Assembly (NCBI GenBank): GCA_029465975.1
Contig: CM055753.1
Location: 4,656,795 to 4,720,794 of the forward strand
Direction: 5' to 3'
Source of the DNA: Dallia pectoralis
Taxonomy: Eukaryota; Chordata; Actinopteri; Esociformes; Umbridae
Length of the DNA: 64,000 nt
In this document: positions 37,250 to 49,352 of the stretch, piece after piece
How positions within the stretch are numbered: position 1 is the first letter of the stretch
Layout: the number at the start of each line of letters is the position of its first letter
The notes under the pieces: model-generated
Told to the model about the DNA's origin: nothing
Database searches by the model: none
The model's input: the letters and a program-made list of their open reading frames with translations, nothing else
Translations under genes and position numbers: made by a program

Positions 37250-39629
37250 TTAGTTACTGCAGCAGGGAGCCTTGGTTGGCTGGGCGACTTCCGTTAGGTC
37301 GACACCCCTGTTCCGCCCACTGCTAGCTCCTGGGGCCGCGGGCTCGTTCTTGGGCAACCTTTTAGCTGGATGGCGTAAAGGAGACAACGACAAGAAAACA
37401 ACAACGAGGAAACGTCACAAATTCCGGCGACTGCAGAAGATCGCCGACCGAATCAGGATACTTTCTCTCAATCCAAGTGAGGCGAGGTCACAGGGTGAGA
37501 GGTACCTACCAATAGCCATGAAGATCTCGTTCACATTCATAGATGTCTTGGCTGACGTCTCCATGAAGAGCAAGCTGTTGTCGTCCGCGTATGACTGGGC
37601 ATCCTGGGAAAACAACCATGTCAAAGACAGTTCATTCTGGCCTCTCCGTGAGTTGGTGCACAATCAAATGCACAATTGTTGGTTCGTTTTACTGTCACGC
37701 CTGCAGCCGGCTATTACCCAACTGTTGTGTGAGTACTGGTCATTCACTGATCTGATTTCAGTTTCCTGGCGCTCAAAGAGTATAAATATTTGTCAGTCCT
37801 CAAAAATGTAATTTCAGACAGTGAAAAAAATGCTTTTAGCAGAAACTCTATTGGTTAGGATATCAACACCGACAGCACCAACACAAAGCAAGCTGTGATA
37901 TACAGAACCAAGGGACACAGAAGCAAAATAGTACAACGTACTTTTGGTTGGACGGAAACTTATATTATTTTCCCCATAATGTGTCATTTAATTAAAACCA
38001 AACATAGCCTTTCCTATTGGCAAACAAGCTATTTATTGGAATACAGCTTAATCCCCAACTCATGATGTCAAATTGTCAAGGACCAAAACTGTGACATTCC
38101 TTATGTTATCTACAGGAGACTGTACTACCAACAGAGACAGCATGCATGACAGATCTCGTTCTGGGCGGGTGCCAGCATGTCATGTCTCCATAACAGATAT
38201 ACTTTTGGGTGGGTGTCTGTCACATCCCTTATAATAGTTATACTTTTGGGTGGGTGTCTGTATGTCATGTCTACATGACAGATTAGATAACACCCATGAC
38301 TCTATATTTTGTTTTCCTTTAAGTGCTAATTCTCCACAAAAAACAAGCCCCAAGCTATCTATATCATAGAAAAAAACTAAAAACCATGCTACGCCACTAC
38401 TCTACGTTCAGAAGGCCTAGCTAGCCCACACATCAATACCAATGACATGTGCACATTATTGAAGCCATGTAATGACATAAAACATAGACCACAAACATGT
38501 GCAAGGTATCATATGTCGCTAGGACGGATCTTGTCATTTGTTTCCTTATGCCATTTCAAACTAAAAACATACCACAGGAAGCAACCACATTATACAGTGA
38601 TTACAGACAGATTCTGATTATCCACGCCTACAACATGTTTCACACCAGCCAACTGCTCCCTTCATTGTCGATTAGGGAAATAGCACACATATTACAGCCA
38701 CACCCATTGACATGCAGAGTGCCATCGAGTTCTCCATTCCGTGTCGCTTGTTAAAACAAAGCCCCAGTCTTTCAAACTCACAGCCAGCAAGGCTGAACAC
38801 ACAGGTTTGTTAAAATGACAACGGAGCGAACTAAAATGACGCTAGGGCTCACCTGGAAATCCACGGTTCTCTTACTGGCTAGGTCAGCCTTGTTCCCGGA
38901 CAGAGCGATGACGATGTTGGGGCTGGCTTGTCTCTGCAGCTCCTTCACCCAGTTTTTGGCCCGAGCGAATGACTCCTACACGACAGGCAACATTCACATG
39001 AACATGGACGTTAAATACGCCTTGCCATGTCTTGTGTGCTGAAGAGGGAAATCGTAAACACATAACCAGAACAAAATATTCTCATAAGAACGGCGAGACA
39101 TCGCGTCGCCACTTGCCTCGTTGGTGATGTCGTAGACCACGATGGCGGCCTGCGCTCCTCTGTAGTACATGGGCGCCAGGCTGTGGTAGCGTTCCTGTCC
39201 CGCCGTGTCCCAGATCTCGAACTTCACCGTGGTGTCGTCTAGACAAACCGTCTGGGTCAAGAAGGCAGCTGGGAGAAGACCAGAGGGGTGTAAAATACAT
39301 ACCAACGCGAACAGGCGCTTGGTCTTCACCAACAGAGTAGCACCCAGTTCCTGACAACACATTTGCTATCGAGCTACACCTGATGTTTAGAACCAAACAG
39401 TGATGCGTCACCAAAACCGGGGTTCTGCCGTTCGTATTAAATAAGGAGAACGTTGGCGGGCACCTCCTATTGTGCTCTCCTGGAACTCGTGGAACTGGCC
39501 CTTGACGAAGCGAAGCACCAGGCTGGACTTGCCCACGGCCGACTCCCCAAGCAGCACCAGTTTGAATTGGCAGATCTTGTTCCCGGCGTTGGGGCCATTG
39601 GGTCGCGTAGCTCCTCCCCTATTGGCCAT
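37250..39629 (-). CDS. rab5a: Small GTPase Rab5A
   Basis: Master GTPase of early endosome fusion and endocytic trafficking, membrane-anchored by C-terminal geranylgeranylation. Coding exons in transcript order: 39464-39629, 39117-39268, 38853-38975, 37510-37603, 37250-37365. They join in phase to 216 codons plus stop (human RAB5A: 215). Visible motifs: P-loop GESAVGKS, switch I ESTIGAAF, switch II DTAGQERYHSLAPMYYRGAQ, guanine-binding NKAD and ETSAK, and the prenylated tail CCSN. The isoform call rests on DITNEESFARA, TSAKTSMNV and RGVDLTE, which match RAB5A rather than RAB5B or RAB5C. The start ATG at 39629 gives MANRGGATRPNG. The second coding exon ends at a GC donor (AACGAG then gcaagt). 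An upstream 5' UTR part of the ATG exon probably extends to 39692. Confidence 0.96.
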
Positions 39630-40079
39630 GGCCCAATCAGATCCCTGGTCAGTGGCTGTCCCGCACGTCCGACTGCACTGTCAGGGCTTCAGCTGCAGAA
39701 GTGAAACGAGAAGGAACATAAAAACGACGATCAGAATCATTACTCAGATTATAACGTTAAGACGGTTGAGGAAAAGATATTAATGTTTTTTTATTAGGTC
39801 GTTTTTGACACAACTTGAATAAGCACACCTGCAGTGGCCTTCAGTGCGTATTCAGACCCATTAACGTTTAACACATTGTGTTGTGTTATAGAACTAATTT
39901 ATAACTGACTAAAATAAGTCTACACACAAGATCCCTTAATGACAAACAAACACTTTTTTCACAAATGTGTCAACATATTGAAAAGAAGACAGAATGATCA
40001 TGTATAAAATAATTCAGACCAGTTATTCAGTACCACCACGTATAAGCTCCCTTTTCTATCCATCACAGCATTGAGTAAT

Positions 40080-40860
40080 TGTACCGGCTTTGCACACCTG
40101 GATCGGGGCAGTTTCTCCCACTGTTGCTTGTAGGTATTCCCCCACAGGTGTCAATGGGGTTAAAGTACATGCTTTAGATGGGCCACTTCCAAACCTACAC
40201 ACTGCTATCAGTCTGGTGCTTCTGTGCAACCGGATCAGGTGTTCTTAAGGGACTGTATTTTCGCTCCATTCATTCCTTCCTTCCTAAAACCTGTGCAGTT
40301 TCCCAGTCCCTGCGAAGCATCCCAATAGCATGTTGCTCAAGCTTCACTGTAGAGATGGCTTTGGCCAGGTGATGAGGAATGTCTTGTTTTGACTGGGCGG
40401 AGCTTGCCATTCAAAATTTAGTTTGATTTTGTCTCATCAGACCACAAAATAATTGTCCTCTTGCTCTTATGAGTTCTGCAGACGACATGTCATATGCTTT
40501 AAGTGTGGCCTTTAAAGTAGCCACCATGAAGGCCTAAATTATGGAGTCACAGAGAAGTTCTCATATCTCACAAGGGCATGTTCTCAAATCTCTACAGAGA
40601 AACCGGAAAGCTCTGTTACAGTGGCCATTGGGTTCCAGGGCCCGGCCTGTGCAAGGTCCTTCATCCCTTGTTACTTAGTCCACAATCATCTACAGAGGAC
40701 AATGGAGCGTTCCTCTGACAAGCGCTGTATATAGTGGGACAGGTGTACGCTTATGTAAATCATGTGCAATTAATTGTTTTTGCCACAAGTGGACTCCAAT
40801 CAAGTTTTAGAGACAATGCAAGGTTGCTCAAAACACGCAGCTTGCTTAGAAGCTGACAGA
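40080..40860 (-). mobile_element. Tc1-like transposon relic in rab5a intron 1
   Basis: The minus strand of tttgtctcatcagaccaca reads as WSDETK, the motif around a catalytic aspartate of Tc1-type transposases. Neighbouring phrases (gtggactccaatcaag) are also familiar from fish Tc1 relics. The reading frame is broken throughout, so it is inactive. Borders are approximate. Confidence 0.5.
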
Positions 40861-42216
40861 TCAAGGGATCGGAACAATTACATGAAATAAGTTGGCTTGG
40901 AGAACGACATGCAGGGGGGTTGCAGGGCAGCCACCTGAGTGCCTGGCTGCCATTAAAACCAAGTTGCCAAAATAAACACGGCTGGTGCCTGTCAGACCTG
41001 GATGAACAGCGCAAATCGTAGCAGAGTTCGCCTTAATAGACCACCGCATGGTGGATCACCGACCTGCCGGTTTCAAACGGTTCTCTCTCATTTTGTGTCT
41101 ACTGAAAGCCACAGAACCGTGCTGTCTCATAGTGCATGCAATCACAAAAATAGAACAGTGAGATCACTATAAACGTTACCATGTTCAAATAGACACACAC
41201 ACACACACACATTGTAACTGACAGGGAGCTTCATCTAAAAAGTATCGAAACATCAGCAGAAGCGAAGAGGAGGCCCAAATTCTTTTACACTGAGAAAACC
41301 AGGAACACCCTTTCTAGGTACTGAAATTTTACCCATAGTAAAACCTGGTTAGGAGGAACAAACTTTATAAATCCTACTAACCAACAGAGTATGAATACTA
41401 ATTCTTCATGAGACTGGCATATGTGTACTATTGCATAGACGCCTACACAGATAATGCAATGTAACTATAACTATTGGCCTCGGTACATGTAGTAGAGAAG
41501 GTAAACATGCATACTAAGCGGACAGCAAAAGGACATGTCATCTTGTCAGTAGCATTTGAGATGGAAAGTAGACAAGCACTGGTATAATTAAACTAAAATA
41601 GCAAGGATAGTTCACAGTTCTAATACACTATTAGTGTCACTAATATCTACCACAGTTAGGCAGCGCAAGATAAGGCTCACTTTATTTTCGCATGAAACCA
41701 ACTTGGACATTGAGAGGACGCCATTTGCCAATGCTATCCCAACTTGCGTTAGCCAACTCAACACGACCAAGCCTCGGTCACAACATTAGCCAAGTACATA
41801 TAGGTTGGTTGTCGAGTTAACTAGCTAGCTCATTAACTACACTAACTAACGTGAAATGGCTAGTGGTGATTGCTAGCTTCTGTAGCTAGCTGAATGGGTG
41901 GCTACAATAACAAGTCCGATTCCATATGTGAGTGTATGATGATGTGATGATGGAGCAGACCAGCTAGTCTATATCAACGTAAAAACTAGGTAGAAAATAA
42001 AGCATACGAGGCGCATTACATATTAAACATAAACAGAACAGGGTAAACGAGCAATATATTTAAAAACGACGGACTGACAAACCCACGGTTTCTTCCCAAG
42101 TGTGGGCCAAGGCCTATTCTCTGCGTTTTTCACACTCAATGTTAGCATAGCATGATAGCTTGGTACAGAAACCAACGTAAATCCACCACTTGTCACGACA
42201 TTTAGCTCTACTGTAC

Positions 42217-42440
42217 CTGAGTGCCAGGCGATGTTAATCAACACAGAACACCACACCAACAGTATACACACGGGATAAATAGAGGGCAGTGCACAAACGT
42301 GTTGTTAAACGTACAAATAATCTCAACAGCCCCGATGATCGCGCCTCCTTTTTCTTCTCGCAACTTCGCCTTTAGAACCAAAACACAAACAGCCCATAAG
42401 CTCCGCCCCCTTTGCCACGTCACTCCACCCCCTTTTCCAC
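42217..42440 (-). promoter_or_regulatory. rab5a: Probable rab5a non-coding exon 1 and promoter
   Basis: On the minus strand, cactcag followed by gtacag at 42217/42216 is a good donor. The sequence just upstream (42330-42480) is GC-rich with several CpGs and GC-box-like cgccccc/ccaccccctttt motifs. This fits a spliced 5' UTR exon about 2.5 kb upstream of the ATG exon. The transcription start is inferred, not seen. Confidence 0.45.
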
Positions 42441-42479
42441 GTCGCAGTGCGCGTCTCCTGCGCGACAGGTGAGACGTCG

Positions 42480-45400
42480 GAAAAAATAACATCTCATTAA
42501 TTATACCGGTAAATAAAAAAATAAAAAATGTAACGTGATTTTTAATTATGCGGATGATTCGGGATCAATAGTGTAGAACAAATAGGTAGTTGCATGTGTG
42601 CAGAAAAACTCAAAGCTAGAGTAAAAACGTGTGTAAAATGAACACTAAGAAGCACTTTCAAAAACGTAAAAAAGGAATTGTGTAGGCTGTTTAATTCAAG
42701 CATTATCGGCTCAGCTTATCTAATCAGACATGGACGGATGTATGTATGTTTGCTTCTGTGTTTCAATTCTCACTCTTTGCTTGCAGTACCCTTCTGTGTC
42801 TTTTGTACTTTAATCAAAATGATTAATCATGGACGAATAACCATCTGACTCACAGATCGCCCATATCCCACAAACAAGAGTGCCCAATACTGACCTAAAT
42901 ACTGAAAAACGATTAACACTCATTTAGGAGAAAAATGCTGCTATTATTATTTGAACCAGTAGAGGGAGCTCAATAGTTACAATGATACCGCACCTAAACA
43001 TCCCTTGGTTTTCTCCTGCCCTCAAAACAACGGGTAATCAATGAACCAAACATTTAAAATCAATATTAATCGCCGGGTACTCTTTATAAAGATGTGAACT
43101 CATCCCATGCAAGGTAAAGCCTTCTTCAACCTGAGGGTAGTGGCAGTGAGTGAGGAACTTGGAAACATGTTTAGCAGAACACCAGCAAAGTACTGTACAG
43201 CATCAGCAACTGGTGACTGTCTCTCTATGGTAATGTGCACCTTTTCATTTTTTTAATTTAACCTTTATACAACTAGGTAGGCCAATTTAGAAGGTTGTCT
43301 TGGATGCCTGGACAGACAACAAGATGGTTATTAATCTGCACGTGCCTACTTTACTATAACTAAATTTGATTTATTGTATAGAAAAGGAGCATCTGTTCAT
43401 ATAAAGTAAGATCAGAGCATATGCAGTGTTTGGGCACCCAGACATTATTTTATGCTTAATATCACACTGAAAAAAATATGTCTGACTGGCAGCAATATGG
43501 CAATAAATGAGACTATTCAACTTCCTCATATTGTTATCAACTAGGAAGACGTAACAAATGTTAGAATGTTAGAAAGTTTGAAGAACAGGCGAAGGTGTCT
43601 GTGTCACGGCGTAATAGAGCACTTTCTAAACACACAATAAATATATAGCCTGGTTTCAATGGTTTCAATAAACACAGTTCAAGGATAATTGCCATATGCT
43701 ACACAGATGACGAGGGCTGAGCCAGGATTAAATGAGCCACTTGAAAGTTCGTCTGTATTTTGTAACAATCAATGACAAGTTTATAGAGTGAAAATCAAAG
43801 GATTTATTTTTCATTTTTTAATTTAAAGTTTATTTGACCTTCATTTAACCAGGTAGGCCGATTCTAGGTAACAAATTCTCATTTGCAACGGTGACCTCGA
43901 GAGAAGCTGGGGATTGAACCCAGGACATCAAACATACATACAAGCAATTATGAACAGTTATGCTATTTGTGTATTTCCTGTGAACTTCAGCATGACTTAA
44001 TGTAGAGTACATAAAGTAAATACTGTATATATAAAATATAAAACCATGCAAAGCCAAAATTCATAGGAGGAATTCTGGACACTTTATGGTTATTGATTTA
44101 CACCTTTTCTAAGTTTGACATTCTTCTCACATGAGTGCACCAGTATTATCAGTATTATGAGGTGTGTACAAACAGAGTGTACTGAAATCTGTGTTTTGGT
44201 CGATAAGATGAGTGTGTTTCTAGTTTTTAGAATGTGAATGAAATTTGCATTCTCTGTAATCCTGTTGTTTCAGATAGAGAATGTCGTAAATATGTTCTAG
44301 ACAGTGGGTTGATCATTTCGAGGGTTTTCTGTTCGAAAAGTAGCCTCGTAGAACAATCATGATCTTGCAAACTCAAATTGTGTTTCCGTGTAGGCTGGTG
44401 GATGAGAGCTCATTGAGCTCATGAGTCAGGTTGTTTTCTATTCATTAGGCAGGCATTGACAATATGCATGAAGCCATGGAAAGACTGGGGCCATGTGACC
44501 TTTAAAGTGACATCATCTGATCCATGTGCCTTGTTATTTGGCACGGGACGTCAGAACACGTTCTGCCTCTTTACAGGTAAAATTACATGTCTCAGAGAAA
44601 TGGCCTGGTTGTACCTTGTCTGTGGTTTCAGACTAAGGGGACCAGGTCAGTGGTATAGTATCTTGAAATCAAAGAACAAATTCAAACTCAAATTCATGTT
44701 ATGAACTTCCTGTAAAGATAAATATTTAGCTACTTTAGTCAAAGCTTGTAGCTAAGCAAATGCTTGGACGTTAAATTGTCTTGCTTTTGGAATTAAGCAA
44801 AATATTTATGTTCATGTTGTTCACAAATCCAGTTTTAGCGTGTTAGCAACTATGAAAAAAAACACAGTCAGTTTTATACATTGTCATTTGTCCCGATCAG
44901 GATGTCTTGATACGAGCTTTGACGGGATTTTTATGACAGATTCCGGGCTGATGTTCTGGATCTTTCAGTTGAAGTTTCCAGTGGTGATAGGAATTTAGTG
45001 AATTCCTCTTTGTTTAAAACGGATATAGAGCACATCAGAACAATGACACGGTGCAATTTGAAGGTAATGACACGGCGCAATTTGAAGGTAAAACAAAAAA
45101 AATGTCAAAAAATATTAAAAGGTTACATCCCTACATTAATGGAGAATACATATCTACCTTAATAGCAAATAATTGTTATATAACAAAATAGACTAAGTCA
45201 ATCAGAGAGCCAAATGAGCAGGTCCATTTACTTTTGTAATTCGGGTTTCCAAACGTCCGCCAAAACGAGACATTTGAACCAGCCAGCTCTGCAAGATGTT
45301 GATGTGTGAGAGACTTAACGAAATGTGTTGTGGCAGCCAGTGACTGTTGTCAATTTGGACAATATGGAGGGTATTAGAGAAAATACGGACTACCGTGCAG

Positions 45401-46235
45401 ATGCAATATTTATGAATTTGGTCTGATAATCCTATATTGAATAGTCAGGATTTTTTATATGTACATACTTTGTTTTGTAGTAGTAATGATGAAATCTCCT
45501 GTAACTCTGAGGAGGCACTATCAGGACACACACACATACGAGACTTTGCCAAACCATTTCACCGCTCATATAATAGCTTGAATGTGCATCCAAAGATAAT
45601 TCCCTGAATAATCTCAGTGGGATCTTTTATCCACAATCTTTGACTTCCAGAATTCAAAGCGAAGTAGACAGTTTTCCCCATAACCACACAACATGGAGAG
45701 GTTGCCCTTGAAGGTGGACAAAATCTCAATTGAATAAGTTGCATCTTTCTTTATACAAAATTCGTACGAGGAATGACAAGGTAATGCATTTGCTCAATGA
45801 CTGCAACATAAGTGAGTGTGAGGCCCCGCCCTTCAGGAATGACTCGGACCCACGCACATTTCCACATTGCAACTGCTGACCTCAGTACCACGGCCATATC
45901 AGAAAGCATTTGAAATGGCGAGTACGGATACAAGCGCGACTGAATACAGGTGATTTATTCAGATGCTAAGCCCAGTTATCGTCCCTAGCCTCTATGTAGT
46001 GACAGGGACACCCATGTAATGTGATAACCACACCAATCATATCCTTCCCAGTCATTAATGGTGAGAGGTCAGCATGTCTTTAAAGTCAGATTGTTGTGTA
46101 GCTGTAACATTCATCTGAACATGCAGACAGGCGCCTACTTAGTACCATTGAGAGATTGTGAGTTGCAGTACACTTGAGCTCACCAGATCTAGAGCAAGGC
46201 AGCTCAACTCATACTTGCAGGACACCACATGACCC
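42480..46235. other. Intergenic region between rab5a and the peptide array
   Basis: No exon chain is recognisable. It holds two relics sharing the phrase aaccaggtaggcc or aactaggtaggcc (about 43245-43330 and 43815-43925), the second followed by attctcatttgcaac. These belong to an interspersed repeat frequent in teleosts whose class I cannot name. There is also a short duplication, gacacggtgcaatttgaagg, at about 45045-45090. The left edge of the 3.3-kb tandem unit is near 46236. Confidence 0.45.
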
Positions 46236-46611
46236 CAATCAGGGATTGATTTCAATATGGAAACCAGGTAGCTACCAGCACATGTTCCAGTCAGCAGGTT
46301 ATGAACTCCATTCAGCCGGTTACAGTCCAGGACCACATGGTCTATAGGACAGACCAATAACGGTTTACAGTAAAAGTATTACAGCAGATATTCCACATTT
46401 GTTAGCCTACAAATTCCCCCTGAATATCACAATATTCCAACCTGAGGGTGGATGTCAGGCTTTACCTCTGACGGTGCAGCCATTTTACTGAACTAGTCAG
46501 AGAAGGTACAAAATAACACTTCACCCCAATCACAAGAACATTAAACATTAAAGTGAAATAAATGACTGTCCGTTAAATCAATACAGAAGACACAAGTAAC
46601 GATATGTCAAT

Positions 46612-46617
46612 TTTAAT
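46612..46617 (-). terminator. Poly(A) signal (ATTAAA), peptide gene copy A
   Basis: Minus-strand ATTAAA about 185 nt after the stop codon, conserved at the matching place in copies B (53060-53065) and C (59003-59008). It is the common variant signal and would end the transcript near 46590. Confidence 0.5.
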
Positions 46618-46800
46618 TCCGGGCAGAAGCACAAGCAACAGCTATCAATTCAATTGTGTCAAACCTGAACACCAAGGATTTCTACAGACAATCAATTGAA
46701 GACATCTGAAGACAGACACAGAAGCCTCACAAACATAGACAAGTTAGTAAAGCCTTTGCATCTTCCAAAGTTCAGCAGATGACAGGTGTAAGTGATGTCA

Positions 46801-47966
46801 TCAGAAATGGTTAGGTCGACCGCACTCAAATTTTGGACAACGGTGGCGGCAGTAATAGCAGCATTCACGGGAGCAGCCTCTGCGTCCACAACGACGACAA
46901 TCAATGGGACCATGGCGGCCGCCATCGTCGTTATACGTCACGGATGTTACGACAGATGCAGCAGGTGTGGAGGCAGTGTTGGATGTGACAGATGTTGCAG
47001 TGGCAGATGAGCCGCCATTGTCCGAATTCACTAGAGAAAGTACCAGAAGAACGTAAGATGAGGAGCGCATGTGTTCTGATGTTTAAATACTGATGTTCTA
47101 CAACATAAACCAATAACACAGGATTGTTAAACTCAGATGAAATATCACACCAGTGTTGAGAGAAATGCCCTAATGCCATTTTAACATGAAATCAGTTATC
47201 AAGTTACTCAATTAAACCTGAATAAAATAGAAGAAGTTCAGGTTAATATGGCATAAGAACACTACAAAAGCAAACTCCATTTACACTTGCTGAGTCCAGT
47301 AAATATAAAGAACCAAGATGTTATCCAGAGAATATTAGCATGTAGGCATCGTCCTTAAAAAAAAAAAGGTTAGATATTTATAAGTAAGCGATGGACTACT
47401 TGTCTATATGTATATGCATGGGTCACATTTAGATTTAGGCAGGTTTTGCTAGTTAAACAGCAGCTCCAGAAATTAACTCTGCAAGTCCAGTATAACACAT
47501 CTCTATAAGATCAGCTTTATCCACCCCAGACATTTGATTGGAATTACGCATTCGGAGGAAGTTCAGATCTAAAATTAAGTGTTGTTTTGCCAGGCCTAAA
47601 AGTGTCATTTAACCATAAAAAGTGAATAACTTAAACTAAGGTACAGCAGCATCCAACAGTGTTGTAAGTCTACAAGGGAAATAACGACAAAAGAATAACA
47701 AAATGTTTACCTAAAAGTCCATTCAGAGAGTCTCCATCTGGTGTCTGGGCTCCACCAGAAAGGAAACAAGAAACTATAGAAAAAAGGTTAACAGAAGTTG
47801 AAGGCACAGTACAAAAAGCAATGCTAAAACACTACTAGGATTGAGTCAGGAAAATCAATGAATAACCCCAAACAAACCCAGCTACCCCAAGATAAACATG
47901 TATGAACAAACCATTCACGGTCCCAACAACCAGCGCAACAAACCAGAATCCTTTCATAACTCCCAT
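46801..47966 (-). CDS. Secreted 8-cysteine Arg-rich peptide, copy A
   Basis: Unrecognised family. Coding exons: 47912-47966, 47711-47773, 46801-47030, joining in phase 1 at both junctions to 115 codons plus stop. The first exon encodes a start with MGVMKGFWFVALVVGTVN, a typical signal-peptide hydrophobic core. Exon 2 adds a short segment (SCFLSGGAQTPDGDSLNGLL). Exon 3 gives a Ser/Thr-rich linker (about 41-71), an acidic NDDGG turn, then a C-terminal module with cysteines at 84, 87, 92, 96, 97, 100, 104 and 109: C-x2-C-x4-C-x3-CC-x2-C-x3-C-x4-C. The module has nine Arg/Lys and two Glu, so it is strongly cationic. A TATA box lies about 50 bp before the ATG. The signal, small middle exon and Cys-rich last exon resemble fish hepcidin gene architecture, but the cysteine pattern does not match hepcidin. 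A host-defence or signalling role is inference. Confidence 0.7.
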
Positions 47967-48014
47967 TATAGAATGAGTATCAACAATGAATATCCCGCTA
48001 GCAGCTGTAGGAGG

Positions 48015-48024
48015 CTTATATAGG
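48015..48024 (-). promoter_or_regulatory. TATA box, peptide gene copy A
   Basis: Minus-strand cctatataag about 50 bp upstream of the ATG at 47966, leaving a predicted 5' UTR of roughly 20 nt. The same box at the same distance is kept in copies B and C. Confidence 0.7.
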
Positions 48025-48249
48025 ATAGCTGTGACCCTTTACCTTACCACACCTGGAGCCAATTATAGCTTAACAGGCTTGATTGAAATGCAATGTTCAG
48101 ATAAGAATCATAGAGAAGGAAAGAGGTGCCCTCTATGTATAACTGCCATTATGGCTGTGTTTAGTGGTGGGCAGAATGACGTTTTTTTACAACATCCCCA
48201 AAAATCCCAATGTTCACACACACATACTCACATACTTTGAAGCGCGTCT

Positions 48250-49195
48250 CACTAAGTCTGTGAGGTCTCAGGACCGTCCCACTGTCAAATCTGTCAAGTG
48301 CGCGAGGGCTCTCTGGGAGATATTTGGAGCCCTTTATGCACACTTTCAGTATGTCCCCATTTCTGCAGACTTTGCCTGAGGGAAGTGCATTGTGACCTGA
48401 CACACAGGGCCCATGATCCTTGTTTTCTTGCGGACTGGGATGAAGGTGGCAGACTTGAAGCAGGCTGGGACGCTGCATGACTCCAATGATTTTTTTTAAT
48501 TTGTCTGTGAACACAGCAGATAGCTGGTCAGCACAGTGCTTGAGGGTGGAGGCAGAGACTATCAGGACCAGCTGCCTTCTTTGGGTTTTGACTCTTGAAA
48601 AGTATTTTTGCATCCCTTTCCAGTATACAGTCCCATTGTGGCTACAGGAAAGGTGCTGTTTGATGCCAGTGTGGTCTCAGGGGAGGTGTCAATTGTGCTG
48701 GTTTGGGTTGTGGGTTAGAAATGGAGATGACGGTCTGATGCTGGTGGAAGGAAACAGCTGACGAAGCAGTGCAGACAAAACTCCTTCTTTGTCTCTCAAA
48801 TCTCCGCAGTAAAACTGCTTTAGGTTGATGGCAAGTTGCAGATCGTCTGTGGCCTGGGGTGATTCGCATTTGTTATCTGTTTGATCCCTCTCCAGACCAA
48901 ACAGTGTCATTCGCTGCAATATGTTGTTTAGGTTCCAATGATGGTGCACTTCTACACAGCCAAGGACAAGGGCAGACACGCTCCCCATCAGACACAAAGA
49001 TTGACCCCCAACTGATTGTGCTACAGTAATGCACCACTGGTCTACTGACTAGCACATTCATGGCTAGCGCTCACATTCCATTTCACTGCTACTGTATGGT
49101 TATTTAGGTTTGATTATTACTTCTGTACCAACATTTCAAAGCAAGTTTCTCATGGGTAAACCTACTTTGTAATAAAAGCTGATTTTGATTGCAAA
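48250..49195. mobile_element. L2-type LINE relics in unit A, two orientations
   Basis: On the minus strand around 48400-48560, frames broken by indels read CADQLSAVFTD and, one frame over, PACFKSATFIPV, which are L2-type reverse transcriptase motifs. The right part runs in plus orientation and ends in taataaaagctgattttgat, a LINE tail. So two oppositely oriented fragments abut. No intact ORF. Confidence 0.6.
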
Positions 49196-49352
49196 AAATA
49201 ATTCAAAAGCAAGGAAACATCTTGACCATCTTTCGGTGTGAATAAGCATTCTCCATTGCAGGTTTGAATACATTTCTATGAAGCTATGTTTTTTTCAAAA
49301 GACACACTTCTCATTAAACAGGATACAACGCAATAAACCGATCATACTTCTT

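Noticed and set aside
46801..47030. Hepcidin as the identity of the cysteine-rich peptides
   Set aside because: Three-exon layout and size are similar, but hepcidin has paired CC-x-CC and a terminal CC arrangement, which these peptides lack, and there is no furin-type RxxR processing site before the cysteine module.
48161..48613. 150-codon minus-strand frame repeated in the array units
   Set aside because: Contains broken L2-type reverse transcriptase pieces (ADQLSAVFTD), so it is a LINE relic rather than a second gene of the unit.
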